This document shows positions 21,803-33,905 of a stretch of DNA of 64,000 nucleotides, one piece after another (the first letter of the stretch is position 1; every line of letters starts with the position of its first letter). Made by a program: the position numbers and the translations under genes. The notes beneath the pieces are model-generated. The model worked only from the letters and a program-made list of their open reading frames with translations. It made no database searches and was not told the DNA's origin. The stretch is from Rosa chinensis (lineage: Eukaryota > Streptophyta > Magnoliopsida > Rosales > Rosaceae). The stretch is from assembly GCF_002994745.2 (NCBI RefSeq), contig NC_037088.1, positions 2,733,001 through 2,797,000 of the forward strand, given 5' to 3'.

Positions 21803-24290
21803 TGATGGGGAAAAAGTATCGAACACAAGCCTCTAACAGTTACTCAACAGATATCATAAATAAGGAATAGTAAACTCGTAAAATATGGTAAATCGATGTC
21901 GCAAATAAACTGATTTTGTTCATAAACTATAATCTCCCTAACAACAATTACAATACCCATGTTTATAGGGTTAACAATACTTGTAGAATAAGGAGACTTG
22001 AGTTAAACTGGAAAGCTAATTAAATGTAAATCCTAAATTAAATGTAAAACGATATGATGAGACTAATATTGACTATGTTTTTAGTGCATTTCTCTCTACA
22101 TTTTATTATCATTTCTAACCTATTTTGTGTTTTTAGGTAATTTTGAGTCTAGAAATGGAACGCAAGGAAGAAATGGCGCAAAAATGAGAAAAAATGAAGA
22201 AATGAAGTTTTCCCAGTTCGACCAGGAAAAGGAATCCGAGTTGAAGTAGGAATCCTAAATCAACTAGGAGTGAGCTCGAAAAAATGATGCTCGGAAATGA
22301 GAAATGACAGAGTCCCAATTGGACTAGAAAACCTGATCACAATAGGAGTCCTGATGCTACTTGGAGACCTGGTGAAGCTAAGAGATGCTGTGATTTGAAG
22401 ATGACTTAAGATTGTTCAAGAATGTTCTCGAATGCACAAGAATTTTGAGATATGTCAAGATGGGCCTTTGAATGATCCAATTGAAGAAGTCTAGCCCGAA
22501 GATTGAAGCATGTGACTTGCACATGAGTAACTATATCCTTTTTGACATCTTGGAGGAGTCCTAATTCCAAAACAATTGCTTTTTGCGGTGAGAATTAAAA
22601 GGGAAATATATGGGAATTTCAGCAAATCCAATTTGGGATAGTTTTGGATTTCTATGGATTTTTGAAAAGAAAAATAAAGAGAATAAATATTGATTTAGAT
22701 TTCCTTATTCCATACAAGTTGAATGAAGACCAAATTAAAGGAAGATACATGGAAGATTTCGGCAAAAAGAAAGGTGACTTGTTCTCCAATTCTCAAAGAA
22801 TATTTTCATTGGTTGAATGATGTCATAAAGTAGATTTTGATCTTGATTCTCTACCCTAGCCATGTGCTATATAAGGAAGCTTTGTGAAGACATTCCACAC
22901 ACCTCAAAATTCAGAATCAAAAGCCACAAGCACGTCCCCTTCTCCTCCAAAGTTTCAGCAACTTCATCTTCTCCAAAGTTCAAGACCGTGAAGCATCTCC
23001 ATCTCCATTCAAGCATCCTTGCCATGATCCTCATCCATTCCACCACCTTTTGAAGTTTCTTGCATTCTTGAAAATCAAAAAGTGTAACTATGAACACTCT
23101 TTTATGTTTTCGGTTTTTGAATGTAAAACAATTTCAATTTCTATGTGATTTGAGATTTTGTTTTCTGATTTTGGATTATGAATTGCGATTTCTTATGTGG
23201 ATGAAGTATTGGTTTTGAATATGTAGTTTTCGAATACTATGAACCATGTTTTAGGTTTTAGGTTTTCAAAACATAAAATTGCGATTTCTTATATGTTAAG
23301 CATATATGATTGTTAATTTCGAGCTTCAATCCCATCTTTTATGTGTTAATTGATCTTTGGATGCATACTTTGATTGATGAACATGTAATTGAATCCATAT
23401 TAAGGGGCTAGCATTCTAGGTCTTAATAATTAAAATGGAAAACCTATAATTCTTTAGGTAAATTAACAATGAGTCTTACATGCTTGATTAGAGTTCTAAC
23501 TTGTGTTCTTGGCTTGAGTTGATTAAACTTCCTATGTGCTTAATGCGTTGATTATGTTTTTATTAGTGATTAGCTACCACTAGTGATTGCATGCTTAATA
23601 GGGTTAACTATGGTGGGTTTATCTACTTAATTTAATTAAGGGAAGTAAAAAGAACTTTGTATGCATTCATCTTTGTTCTTGATTGATTCTATACTATGAC
23701 ATATTTTGATTTCGTGATTTGATTTTTGAAACCTTGCCAACGTGTTAATGTAGTTAACTATGTCTAATTTCGTTCCATTCATATTCTATCTTGATTATGT
23801 GTTTTAATGTGTCACATGTATATAATTAGTTGTTAAATTAGAAATAAAAATCCTAAATTCCCTTACTTGTAATTTTCGTAAATAATGTATAGTTTTGTTT
23901 TGGTCTAACATTTTATTTTTCAGGAATTAGTAAGTCCTGGTTGGGAACGATATCTACTTATTTTTACTATATTGATATGGTTTTAAATTGAGCACTAACT
24001 TTTGTGTAGGTCACGATACCCTAAAATATCTAAGTAATGAAATATCAAAAATTACAAATCTATAATAAAATAACAAAATAATGCATTTGATGTTGCCCCA
24101 TATGCACCCGCATCACCTACCACATCACACTATATCACAACCTTATCACCAAAACATCGTTTTACTCAGTTTTGCCCGAAAATCACCCTCAAGATCTAGG
24201 CTCGCCACATCACAATGTATTACTAAAACTCTTCAAATGTTTTTGGCTTTTTGCTGGCTGAAAAATTTACTATAGCTCATTCTCACCCAT
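21803..24290 (-). repeat. 5' LTR of the minus-strand retroelement, split by a solo LTR
   Basis: Sequence to the right of the primer site must be LTR on the minus strand. It is AT-rich and interrupted at 22055-24013; it resumes at 24014 and its outer end is not resolved (24290 is a guess). No partner LTR is visible. Confidence 0.4.
22055..24013 (+). mobile_element. Second long solo LTR (Tat/Ogre-like)
   Basis: A 1,959-base insertion begins TGATGAGACTAATATTGAC and ends TTGTGTAGGTCA, with exact 5-base duplications cgata (22050-22054 and 24014-24018). Its 3' end (ggttgggaacgatatctac... ggttttaaattgagcact) has the Tat/Ogre LTR style of 14874-16992, but the two differ in sequence. No coding domains. 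Confidence 0.85.
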
Positions 24291-24839
24291 GCAATACGAA
24301 GTAATAAGGACAACATTCCCCATAAGTTAATTAATATTGGTAGTGTATGAGTCGAATTCTTCGATTTTAGTGTCTATTTCGAAATTTATCACTCTCTTTA
24401 AGTATTAGTGATGCATATGATGGTATCAATTTTTTTTTTAAGCGTTTATTAGTGGTTGCCATTTTATTCATGCTTTCGGTAAATAGCAGCTTTTTGTTTG
24501 TAGTATTTAGGATGCATGTAAATTGGTTGGGGCCGGGAGATTCCTCAGCAGTTGGGAGCTCATAGCATCCACTGATTGTAATATTTGATTACTAAGGTTT
24601 GTCGTCATTTACTTGAGAAAAGAATGAAATTAATACGGAAACCTTGTATACGACCCAGAACCAGACAGCTCTGTTATTGCATTAGTGTGTATATTACATA
24701 TATTTGAAAGAAACCATGAAAACCAAGAGAAAGCGCTCTTAAAGAAAGTTGACAGAAAATAAAACTATCAACCCGGCCTCCCTCTAAAGTTGATCGATCA
24801 AGCTCTCTATCTTGGTCTCATGATTCTTTCTCTGATCAT
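24291..24839. other. Intergenic, AGP gene 3' flank
   Basis: No repeat border or gene recognised. The part next to 24840 probably holds the AGP 3' UTR on the minus strand. Confidence 0.4.
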
Positions 24840-25031
24840 TTACTGCAAGTAGTAGGCAACAAAGGCACCAAACATGGAGCCCAAGATAGGTAGGCTTGCA
24901 GCGGCGGCACCACTGGTTGGTGCTTCTGCTCCTGCAGGTCCTGGTGCTGGGGCGGGGGCATGACCAGCCACCACGGCGCTGACTGAGGCAGCAGCAAAGA
25001 GGACGGCGCAGGCAATTTTCTTCATTTCCAT
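24840..25031 (-). CDS. Arabinogalactan peptide, AGP23-like
   Basis: An intact 63-residue single-exon frame. The N terminus [20 protein letters not shown] is a signal peptide. The short mature part [19 protein letters not shown] has the Ala-Pro/Ser repeats whose prolines are hydroxylated and arabinogalactosylated in this family. The tail [22 protein letters not shown] is small residues followed by a hydrophobic end, the signal for a GPI anchor. Length and the MEMKKIAC start match AGP23-type arabinogalactan peptides, small extracellular plasma-membrane-anchored proteoglycans; AGP23 is known mainly from pollen in Arabidopsis. The start codon is the first ATG after a TATA box about 130 bases upstream. 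Function here is inferred from family only. It is flanked by transposons on both sides but is not itself disrupted. Confidence 0.9.
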   Translation of the reverse strand: MEMKKIACAVLFAAASVSAVVAGHAPAPAPGPAGAEAPTSGAAAASLPILGSMFGAFVAYYLQ

Positions 25032-25160
25032 GGTGGCGGTGTTGGTGATAATAAAGCTAGGCCGTAACCGGCAGATGAAGAAGCAAGGGGAGATTTATGC
25101 CGACTACTGCCTTAGTTTGAATTGCTGAGTTGAGGCCGAGAAATGCCGTGGGATGTAGGG

Positions 25161-25172
25161 AGGTATATATAG
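25161..25172 (-). promoter_or_regulatory. TATA box of the AGP gene
   Basis: Minus strand reads ctatatatacct, a strong plant TATA element, about 130 bases before the start codon. This predicts a 5' leader near 100 bases. Confidence 0.7.
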
Positions 25173-25595
25173 GAAAGGCCATGCTTTTTGAGGAACATGA
25201 CAGTTTGGGTTTTTCCTTCTTTATTGGCTATTTCGTTCGCTTTGCTTGTTGAAAATCTCATCTCACAGTTATTACAGCAAATGTTGGGTGGAGCTGGTCA
25301 TGGGGTTTCAATTTGTTGTCTATCTAAAGAAGGAATGAAATATCTAACAATTTATGGTTTTGGTAACTTTTGTATCGGTACAATCTTCAGAGAAATTACT
25401 GACCCAAAAGTTTTATAGAATTGAGAAAATTCCCAACTTTTGTTTCAAGTTTCTAATTGTTAATACATGCATGAATCTCCCAATGTACTATTTTGATTTC
25501 CATACCACTCTTTCAAATGACAAGTTAGCCTTCTACTGTGGAGCCAAAATTTCAATCGTACAAGTGTAAAATTTTGAACACATTTTTTAGTCATA

Positions 25596-27932
25596 GGCTT
25601 AGTTTGGGATTGTTGTACTATGAGATTAAGCATTTCTGAACTTGCTGTGAGAGAAAGCAATTGAAGTATTTGGTAAACTGTTTTTAAAAGTGCTGTGAGA
25701 GCGAAAAGCAATTTCTAGGTATTTGGTAAGTTGAAGGCAAAAGTGCTTTAGCTGGGTATAATTATCAAAATGGTCATATATTAGGCTACTAAAATACATA
25801 ATTTTATTTTTTGATTATGTAACCATACCAAATAAAAAAATTTCTCATATATCTTCCATGTACCTTTGCTTGGACCGAATAAAAGATTTATTTTAAACCC
25901 TTCAATATGCATATTATATTTTAATATTACACAAAATAAATCAAAAATATTTGGATTAATTTCCCGACCATAGTTCAACGGGAACCATTACACAAAATAT
26001 ATTGAAGTCACTTGAAATTTGCAACTAAATGCTAATTAAATAGATGCATTCATTAGACTTTGTGCAATTATATATCTTAACACCTCCATTTCTTGTCCTC
26101 CCGAACCATCTCCTTCACGTTTATTATCCTCCCTGAACCATGTCTACATTGGAAAAGGAGCTTGCTAGGTAAATTGCCTCCCTGATTGCCAAGGCCTTAG
26201 CTGCCATTGGCGAAGGGGCGAAGGGGCTAACAATTTCACTGCTCTTCCAGCAATTAAGCTAGCAAGGAAGCAACTAAAAGTTTCTCCTCCTTACTATCAG
26301 ATACCAAACAAAGCAAGGAACAAGCAATTCACAGCAAAATAAGTGAAAAGGAGAAATCTGTGGTATACAGAATGCAAGTAGAGACTTGGAAGCTAAAGAA
26401 AACTTGTTTTAAGTAAAAATGTGGTGAAATTCATATGATAATGAACTTAAACACAAAATTTGGCAATGCTGCCTTATAAATGACTCCCTTCTCCACCATA
26501 TTCTGCCCTCTACAAAACTAATGCTTTGGAGCCTCTGGCTTACTGAAGTACTTCTTCAAAACATCCATATCGACTCAAAATCAGCCCTCACTAAATCCGG
26601 TGGGTTAGCAAACCTGCAGGCCAAATCCGGAATATCTTCAGCGCATACACAGCCCAGATAGATGCAAGATTCGATTCTCATAAGTTGCACAATTACTGGA
26701 TTTCTTGTTCTTCATCTGGTTTCCAAATACATAAAGAAAATTAAAAAAAAACACAAATATTAGAATCCAAATTCTAATTGATGCAAGCAGAACCAAAACC
26801 CAACCAAATGTGTGCCCATCACTTCCTCACATTCCTTCCTTTCATCCATACCAGACTCCTCAAAATTATTATAAATGCATCTTTCTCCAGTCTATCTACC
26901 TATCTTTCTCTAATCATCATCAATCTGCTCCTCCAATTCAAACAGAGTGTGAGTCTGATCTCTAGCTAGCTAGCCACTCAGCATATATATGACAATAATT
27001 CATGCATGTTGTCTGACATGACACATTTTTTTCTTCTTCGAATTAAAAGGGAATACATATATATTCAAAGTGAATGAAAAGCTATATATTTATTACTGGG
27101 CAAAAGGAATTCCAGACATTAGATTATATATAACCATGCACAGTCGATTTGTGGGAGTGTGAAAGACAAAAAACAAAATTAGGTTTATATATATTGAACT
27201 CAAATTCAGAATTTGTATGAATTCAACCTAGATCTCTAAATTACCTACCTTTCTTAGCAAACAGGCACATGGAAAGTGATGTAGAATTAGGGGAAGACAA
27301 TGAAGATAATAAACAAATTAATTCACTTGAACATTCAAATTCCCACAAATTTGGTGTATTTCAATGAGTAGAGAATGACTCACACCTGATGCTTTAAGAG
27401 AACCCACAGATTGTCTCTATATGGGATTCTAGGAACAAACCCAATTTCAATTGGCTCCATCCCATAATCGAGATAGCTGGAACAAACAGGAAAAGAAACA
27501 CGAACTCAAACAACCAACCAAAACAAACTAATCTTGCAATACGAACTCTATGATGTTCAACCATATTTGTTGTGGAATCAAGTCATCAACCCAACCATTG
27601 TCACACAGAACACACGTTATTGTGCAGGGCTTTAAGTTTGACACTAATATACAAAGGTTGAAATATATACATATAAATGAACCAGTAGCAACCCTATTGG
27701 CTCATAATAGGATGAGGACATAATAGGTCATTTGGTAAATTTCATTAAACATACACTATTCACTCCGTGTTTTCCACAGAAGCAGAATCCAAAAGCTGGG
27801 CCTTGGTTGCTTCTCACTTTTAGATTCCGTGAGAAGCTATTTGGACCAAAAGCAACTTCTAGAGAATTTACCAAACACCATACCATAACCCTAAAAGCAG
27901 AAGCACCTCCAAAAGCAATCCCAAACTGAGCC
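25596..27932. mobile_element. Non-autonomous PIF/Harbinger-like element
   Basis: Left end GGCTTAGTTTGGGATTG and right end CAATCCCAAACTGAGCC are inverted repeats with one mismatch in 17. Both are flanked by ata (25593-25595, 27933-27935). Subterminal parts share the 'atttggtaa...aagcaa...ttct' style of Harbinger ends. The interior (2.3 kb) has no transposase frame. An internal block (26100-26350) with another 'taccaaacaaagc' sequence hints at a second nested or rearranged copy. Confidence 0.55.
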
Positions 27933-28007
27933 ATAATCTCAAATATTTATCTTTCTCATCTTGTAAAAAATGAATTAAAACATATTAATGTGTAAGTTGA
28001 TCTATAA

Positions 28008-28791
28008 GAGCAAGTCCACCACTTGTCAAGAAATGTCAAGGTCGAAAAGTTAAGGGGTCGACCAGTCAAGAAACTGTTCACTGCCACTGGATATGGGTTT
28101 CCACCCGTTCTGTTTCTTGACCAGTCAGATTTACTGTTCATTAAAAAATATATATATATTGGAAAATTGAAATAGATTTGATGTAAATAGATGGTAATAA
28201 TGGAGATTTATGGATAATTAATGTCAGAATTGTGATTGCTTTAGGTTTTTGGAAATGGAACGACACTAGGAAGAGAACTCGTCGCTTCGCCAAGACGTGT
28301 GTGTGTGTGGGGGGGTTTGGGCTATGTTTCTCCCTTGTTCGGCCATATTGGAAATAACAAAGTATGAGAGCTATAGGAAGAGGAGGAAGAACAAAATTGG
28401 GTTACTATAAAAGATAATTTTTTGGGTGTGAGATGTAAAATAATTGGTAGGTATTTAAAGAGAAATTTTTAGAATGGTTTTTTTTTGTTACCGTTTGTTA
28501 ACGTTACAAATATATATACATATTAATTGCCTAGCCGCGTCAGATCTTCTCAAACTATTCAATCCAACGTCCCATATCATTTGACCATATCTGAGCTGAT
28601 GTGGCAACTGGCCAAGCTAGATCAGGCTTTTAGTCATGGGCTTGCCCTTTTTCTTCGATTGATTCAAGAAAGTTCATACTTTGGCTGGTTAAGAAGCAAC
28701 GACCGGTGGAAACTCCATTTTGCTTCTCCATGGTCACCACCTCACCAAATATAGATGGAGGCTGGTCAAGAAGCAACCAGTGAAAATGCTC
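28008..28791. mobile_element. Short TIR element (GAGCAAG family)
   Basis: 784 bases bounded by GAGCAAGTCCACC and the inverse of GAGCATTTTCACTGG, with taa duplications (28005-28007 and 28792-28794). The outermost GAGCA agrees with the MITEs at 40520 and 52349, and 'cttgaccag' words recur near both ends. No coding sequence. Confidence 0.6.
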
Positions 28792-28794
28792 TAA

Positions 28795-29385
28795 GACCTT
28801 AACAGTAATTGAGAAAGTTCAAATTTATGTTTTATATTTGTTAAGAGTTCATATATTTTGGTAATGTTCATGCTGAGGATTTGGTAAAGTTCGTATAGTT
28901 GTTAATTATATCAGCTAGCATTTAGCCTATTAATATTTATCTTGCTCATGGTATAAAAGATATTAAGCAACAAAGATTAATGTGTGAGTTGATGATGTAT
29001 AAGCCTCAGGATGTAATAATAATTGAGAAAGTACGTAATACCTTGCTGTGGATTTTCAACTTTATGAAAATGAAAAATCTTAAAGAAGGTTTATGAGGCT
29101 GGTTACTACAATACTTTGACGGCTCCGTATTTAGGCTACATGCCAGTATATGCCGACTCTTTATTGATGAATATCTCATCTCACGGCTCAGTAAGCACAT
29201 AGACAAGTCACAATCCCCTAAGTCCCTAACCGAACTCCTCAGCAGTAAGAAAGACTTGGCTAGCTTACCTTGCTATTTCAAATTATCTTAATGATATTTA
29301 GTTAGAGGATGCTTATATTATTATTTAGGATGTACTCTATAAGGGACTCATGTAACCGTAATCAAGGTCAAGGGGCTCCCAAGGT
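28795..29385. other. Intergenic sequence without recognised feature
   Basis: AT-rich, low-complexity sequence with no open frame of coding character. A weak repeat of 'aattgagaaagt...' occurs at about 28808 and 29022. Confidence 0.4.
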
Positions 29386-29983
29386 CACTACTACTAGAAA
29401 TATGACTTGAGGGCACAGCAGCATTGGCTACAACAACCCGTCTGTGGCCTTTATTAGTTCAATAGGGACGGTTGCTATTCTTTAGCGGCAGATATGCTGT
29501 TGTTCACCAAAAATAGAGTTTAGCGCGCAGCACATACTGATTTCGTCCATCCCCCTTAATGCCTTATTATTTCACCCATTGGTTTCGTACTGCAACATAT
29601 ATAATAGTTTTTTAGTATCGGTCTTTCTCTCTCATCCCTCCCCTTTTCCTCTCCTCCCTCACTGCCATTGTCAGCCAGCCTCCGTCCTACGGTGAGTGAC
29701 AATTCACCCACCAAAAGATGCGGTGCAGGAAGATGAACATAATCTCCACCACTAAATCGATCGTTGATCTGCACAGGCATATTATAATCTCCAACTCTTT
29801 TCATGTATAAGCTTTTGAAATTATCCATTAGTACACCTTTAGTTATCTTTTGTTTTAGAGTGAGGGACAATGATACCTTAATTTGTATGGAGCTAAATAG
29901 TGCAATCAAATTTGCATGTTAGAGGAGCCATATTATCAGTTGTTTCTCAATGATAACACCTTATTCAAACTGCTGTTTCTCAG

Positions 29984-30541
29984 GTCCTCGGGATTACAGA
30001 TGATCTGCAACCCACATTGGAAGGACTTGCTTTTCCTAATCCTGTTGACACAAAAGCCTACATGGTAATGTTCTGCTACAAGAACGAGTCTCTGTTTTCG
30101 ATTTTTTTGTCTAAACTACTTTCTTTTTGGATTTTCATATGTTATGCATTATAACAATGTTAGGTGGAAAGATAGGTTTCTACTACAAATCGCATACTGG
30201 ATCCTACATCTTTGAGCTAGTGACCTAAATTCTTCTCACTCCTTGAATTGAAATTTTGAAGGCTTTCTCAACGTGCTAAACTTGGAACATCCTCTCAAGG
30301 AAAGGTGTGCCTAGACATCATAGCGACTTGAAAGTTCTAAGGCACATCAGAATGCATGGGTTCATACCCCTTCTGTAATATTCTTTTTACTTCTTTCACT
30401 GTGATATCAATTTAGATCAGCATAGATCTGAAGCCACTTGGTTTGTTTCTTTTGCAGGTTTGCTGGTGTCAAAGTTCTAGAGCTTTGGCTAATGTGGTAG
30501 TTGAATTTTGCAGCAATGGCTCCTGTGAGTTTGCAGCTTGA
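29984..30541 (+). other. Two candidate exons, unrecognised, possibly captured
   Basis: 29984-30064 follows an acceptor (tttctcag), ends before gtaatg, and translates without stops to VLGITDDLQPTLEG then LAFPNPVDTKAYM (27 codons). 30458-30541 follows tttgcag in the same phase and reads VCWCQSSRALANVVVEF to a stop. The splice signals and phase agreement suggest a real or captured gene fragment. I do not recognise the protein. Confidence 0.35.
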
Positions 30542-31493
30542 ATCTTCTATTGCATATTGTAAGTATCATTTCAAATTCAATTTTTTTGCTTGATTATTGG
30601 GATTTTACGAGTATTTTAGGGTTCAAATAATCAATTGGGTGACTCTGAAGCTTTTGGGTTATGCCTTGTTGAATCTTGACTGATATTCAATTGGGTAATG
30701 GTGGTGGGTATAAGCACCGAAGCTTTGTTTTAATTGTAGTCGATTTGTTTTAGGGTGTGAGGATTTTGAGCAGATAATTGGCAGAGGTCTTTGATTGTAA
30801 TCGATTTTCTTTCTATTCAATTGTTTCTTGGTTTGTTTGTTTGTTTAGGATGATATTGGCGCAAGGACAGAGATCGAGCAGATCCAATGAGATAGAGAAG
30901 AATTGGATCTCATTGAAGGTTGATAGAGCAGATCCAATGAGAAGTGTGAATATAGTTTGCTTGTGTTTTATAGCTTTTATAGTTTTGAATGTATATTACT
31001 AATGTACGGTGCATACTCTAATGAGAAATATATATGGTAATTATCCAAATACCAGAATTTCAGTAGATCCAATACCAGAATGGGACTAAGGCTATGTTTG
31101 GTATGGCTGTTCCTTGAGAAAAAGCTGGCTTCTGCTTATTTCTGAGAATAAGTGGCTGAAAAGCAAAGCTGCTGAGTGTTTGGTAAACTGGCTTTTTATA
31201 AGGGCTGTCAGTGGCAGAAGCAGTGGCAAAGTGTTTGGTAAATCAAACTGGCTTGTGCTTTTTATTTGTGGAATGACCGAATTGGACATGAGAGATTATT
31301 TTGCTTAATTAATTGTATATAAAACAATATTGTTCAAATGATCTTGTTATTCTTTTTAATCTTTGTTATGTCCGTATTAATTTTTGTTAACTTTGAATTT
31401 TTATAAAGCATGGTGACTATTTGATTAATATTGGACAATATGATTTTAAATCATGGTGACTATATTATTATAAATCATAGTTTCTAGTTCACA

Positions 31494-31960
31494 TCAAATG
31501 TTCACGTTATTACGCGCATTCATCAAACTTTGAGTAATGCTATTTCTTATTGCTTCCATTTCTTGTGCACCGTGACCATGATATTCTTCTTGTACATCAT
31601 CATCCATTTCTATCTCACCACTTGACCCATAACCTTCTCTTTCTTCACTGCGGACAAAATGTCTATCACCTTGTGCATGTATCCGTATATAATTATGAAG
31701 TGTCATGGTAGCAATGACAATCTTCACTTGCTTTTCAAATGAATAACCTTGCATGTCCCTTAAAATCTTCCACTTTTTTTTCCAAACTCCAAATGTGCGT
31801 TCTATAACGCCTCTAAGAGAAGAGTGTGCTTGGTTAAATACCTCTTTTTCATTTCTTGGTTCTTGCCTACGGTATTGTTGAAAATGTTGTCTCGGACCTT
31901 TATAAGGTCCCAAAAATCCATTCATTTGAGGGTATCCGGAATCTACAACATAATATTTTC
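31494..31960 (-). pseudogene. HARBI1-type transposase, C-terminal exon only
   Basis: The exon starts after a clear acceptor (tattttacag, minus strand) and reads GKYYVVDSGYPQMNGFLGPY, with the second catalytic Asp of the DDE nuclease in VVDSGYP. NQAHSSLRGVIERTFGVWKK follows, with the catalytic Glu in IERTFG, then WKILRDMQGYSFEKQVKIV and TLHNYIRIH. It finishes with an acidic tail and a normal stop. These are the DDE_Tnp_4 landmarks of PIF/Harbinger transposases. Upstream exons with the first Asp are not present in the element, so no active nuclease could be made. This exon itself has no stops, so loss of the 5' exons appears to be the main lesion. Confidence 0.88.
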
Positions 31961-32009
31961 CTGTAAAATAAAGAAATGTCAAATTTTAACAAAACTTCAT
32001 TCAAAGCAT

Positions 32010-32480
32010 CACAAAATGTCTATCACCACAATAGCATTCCCATAACTTCAATATGACTTGTTCTGTTTGAACCCAACACCCCAAATTGAACCCAACACCC
32101 CAAAATTGGATTCCTTTTTTCCACAGACTCTTAGGACTTCTTCTCTTGCCTTTTCTTGCCCGTCTGGGTGCATAGCCAAGACAATCATGGTCCATGTTAA
32201 CAAGCTTGAGGTTGTTTCTTGGCCAGCAAGGTAGAACATCTTGCATTCCTCAACCACATCTTCAATTGTCATCATCTCCTTGCTTGTTGTGCTGCTACTT
32301 ATATTTTCTGATAAATGTGTCTGTCTGCAACAGTAGGCCTAGCAAGTCATCAACACTTGATTCTCCGGCTCTTATGGCATTCATTTTGTTCCGGATAATA
32401 TTTCGTAGCATCAATGTGATCTCATTGTGCAATTTCTTTCTCCTCTGATTCTTCTTTGTTGGAATAAATCTGCCCTCAAC
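32010..32480 (-). pseudogene. Captured cytochrome P450 fragment (CYP72-like)
   Basis: On the minus strand, in order: RFIPTKKNQRRKKLHNEI, LRNIIRNKMNAIRAGESS, DDLLGLLLQTD, a stop, then TIEDVVEECKMFYLAGQETT and SLLTWTMIVLAMHPD followed by EKAREEVLRVCGKKESNF. AGQETT is the P450 I-helix oxygen-binding motif (A/G-G-x-E/D-T-T). The ordering and the EDVIEECKxFYxAGQETT wording fit the CYP72 clan. The K-helix ExxR, PERF and heme-binding cysteine are not present, and there is an in-frame stop after LLLQTD, so it cannot encode an enzyme. It sits within a Harbinger element, so capture by the transposon is the simplest explanation. Confidence 0.88.
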
Positions 32481-32569
32481 AGTTGTTCAGATATCAAGTA
32501 GTTCTCTCAAGAGTAAATATGAAAGCATGAAAGATGCTAAATTTTCTTTCAATATGGCAATGTACCTGA

Positions 32570-32935
32570 AACGCCAATTATAACAACAATTACCTGCTAT
32601 TCTGGTTTGTAAAAGATATAACCAACAATTATAACAAGAACTACGACAATAACAACAATTAGAACAACAATTAGAATCTTTGCAGAACTGCGAATTTAAC
32701 AACTACAAAAATAACAACAATTATAACAACAATTAGAACAACAATCTAAATCTTTGCAGAACTGCGAATTTAACAACTACGAAAATAACAACAATTATAA
32801 CAACAATTACAACAACACTTAGAACGAAGCAGAACAACGAATTTAACAAGAACTGCGAATTTAACAACAATTATAACAACAATCTACGAATTTAACAAGA
32901 ACTACGAAAATAACAATAATTATAACAACAATTAG
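32570..32935. repeat. AAC/AAT-rich tandem repeat
   Basis: Copies of 'aacaacaattataacaacaattagaac' and 'tttgcagaactgcgaatttaacaa' recur about six times with variable spacing. Confidence 0.7.
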
Positions 32936-32937
32936 AA

Positions 32938-33560
32938 CGAAGCAGAGGGAGACTGACTTGCTTGATTCGAAAAGAGGCCGAGATGCGTTCTGTGAGAGGG
33001 AGATCGAACAGAGGGAGACTGGTTGGATGCGTTCTGTGATTGGATGGGTTCTGTGAGAGGGAGATCGAACAGAGGGAGACCGAGCAGAGGAGATAGACCG
33101 AGCAGAGACCGAGCAGAGATCGACCGGAGACCGAGCGGAGATCGGGCGGAGACCGAGCGGAGATCGGGCGGAGACCGAGCGGAGATCGGGCGGAGACCGA
33201 GCGGAGACGGGGCGGAAATCGGGCGGAGATCGGGCGGAGATCGAGCGGGGGAGATCGAGCGGAGGAGATCGACCGGAGATCGAGCAGAGGGAGATCGACT
33301 GGAGACCGAGCAGAGACCGAGCAGAGATCGACCGGATGGAGATGGGAGATCGACCGATGGAGATGGGAGATCGACCGGAGACCGAGCAAAGGGAGATCGA
33401 CCGGATGGAGATGGGAGATCGACCGGATGGAGATGGGAGATCGACCGGAGACCGATGGGAGATCGAGCAGGGAGATCGAGCAGAGGGGAGAGGGGAGATG
33501 GGAGAGAGCAGAGGGAGATGAGAGATGGGATCGAGTGAGAGATGGGATCGAGAGACTGAT
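32938..33560. repeat. Tandem repeat, unit about 12-13 bases (gagatcgagcgga)
   Basis: More than 30 copies of variants GGAGATCGGGCGGAGACCGAGC / GATCGACCGGATGGAGATGG span 600 bases on the plus strand. Long frames on both strands (Arg/Asp-rich on plus; Ser/Pro-rich on minus) are products of this repeat and are not genes. Confidence 0.85.
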
Positions 33561-33866
33561 GGAGGGTCGGTGGCATCGGCTGTAATTGTTTCAGCCAACG
33601 GAGGATACAAAACGGGATTTTGGAAAATTCATTAATGAACAGTGTTACCGCTACAGTAACACTCCGAGCTTCTGGCTTTTAAAAGCTGGGGGGAGCCGGC
33701 TTCTGCTTTTCGCCATAAGCTGGGGCAGCTTTTATTAAAGCCTGAAAATAAGCTGGCTTACCAAACGCCAGATGCTCTTGTGCTTATAAGCAGGGGAGCA
33801 AAAAAGCCCCCCCAAACATAGCCTAAGCCGAGCGCCCGAGCCATAAGCCGAGCTCCATGTACTAAA

Positions 33867-33868
<2 letters not shown>

Positions 33869-33901
<33 letters not shown>
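33869..33901. repeat. (TA)n microsatellite
   Basis: About 33 bases of TA just outside the Harbinger, in the CACTA-like host element. Confidence 0.95.

Positions 33902-33905
<4 letters not shown>

Larger units (their letters stand above)
31090..33823 (-). mobile_element. PIF/Harbinger transposon with captured P450 sequence
   Basis: Termini GGCTATGTTTGGTATGGCTG and the inverse GGCTATGTTTGGGGGGGC are flanked by taa target duplications (31087-31089 and 33824-33826). Near each terminus are 'tttggtaa/ttaccaaa' and 'agctggctt' words. The minus strand encodes the C-terminal exon of a HARBI1-type transposase. The N-terminal part is absent; in its place lie a cytochrome P450 fragment, an AAC-rich repeat and a GATCGAGCGG-type tandem repeat. 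Confidence 0.88.

Noticed and set aside
33023..33610. Long overlapping open frames on both strands (165-249 codons)
   Set aside because: They translate a 12-13 base tandem repeat and are low-complexity Arg/Asp or Ser/Pro/Arg; no domain.
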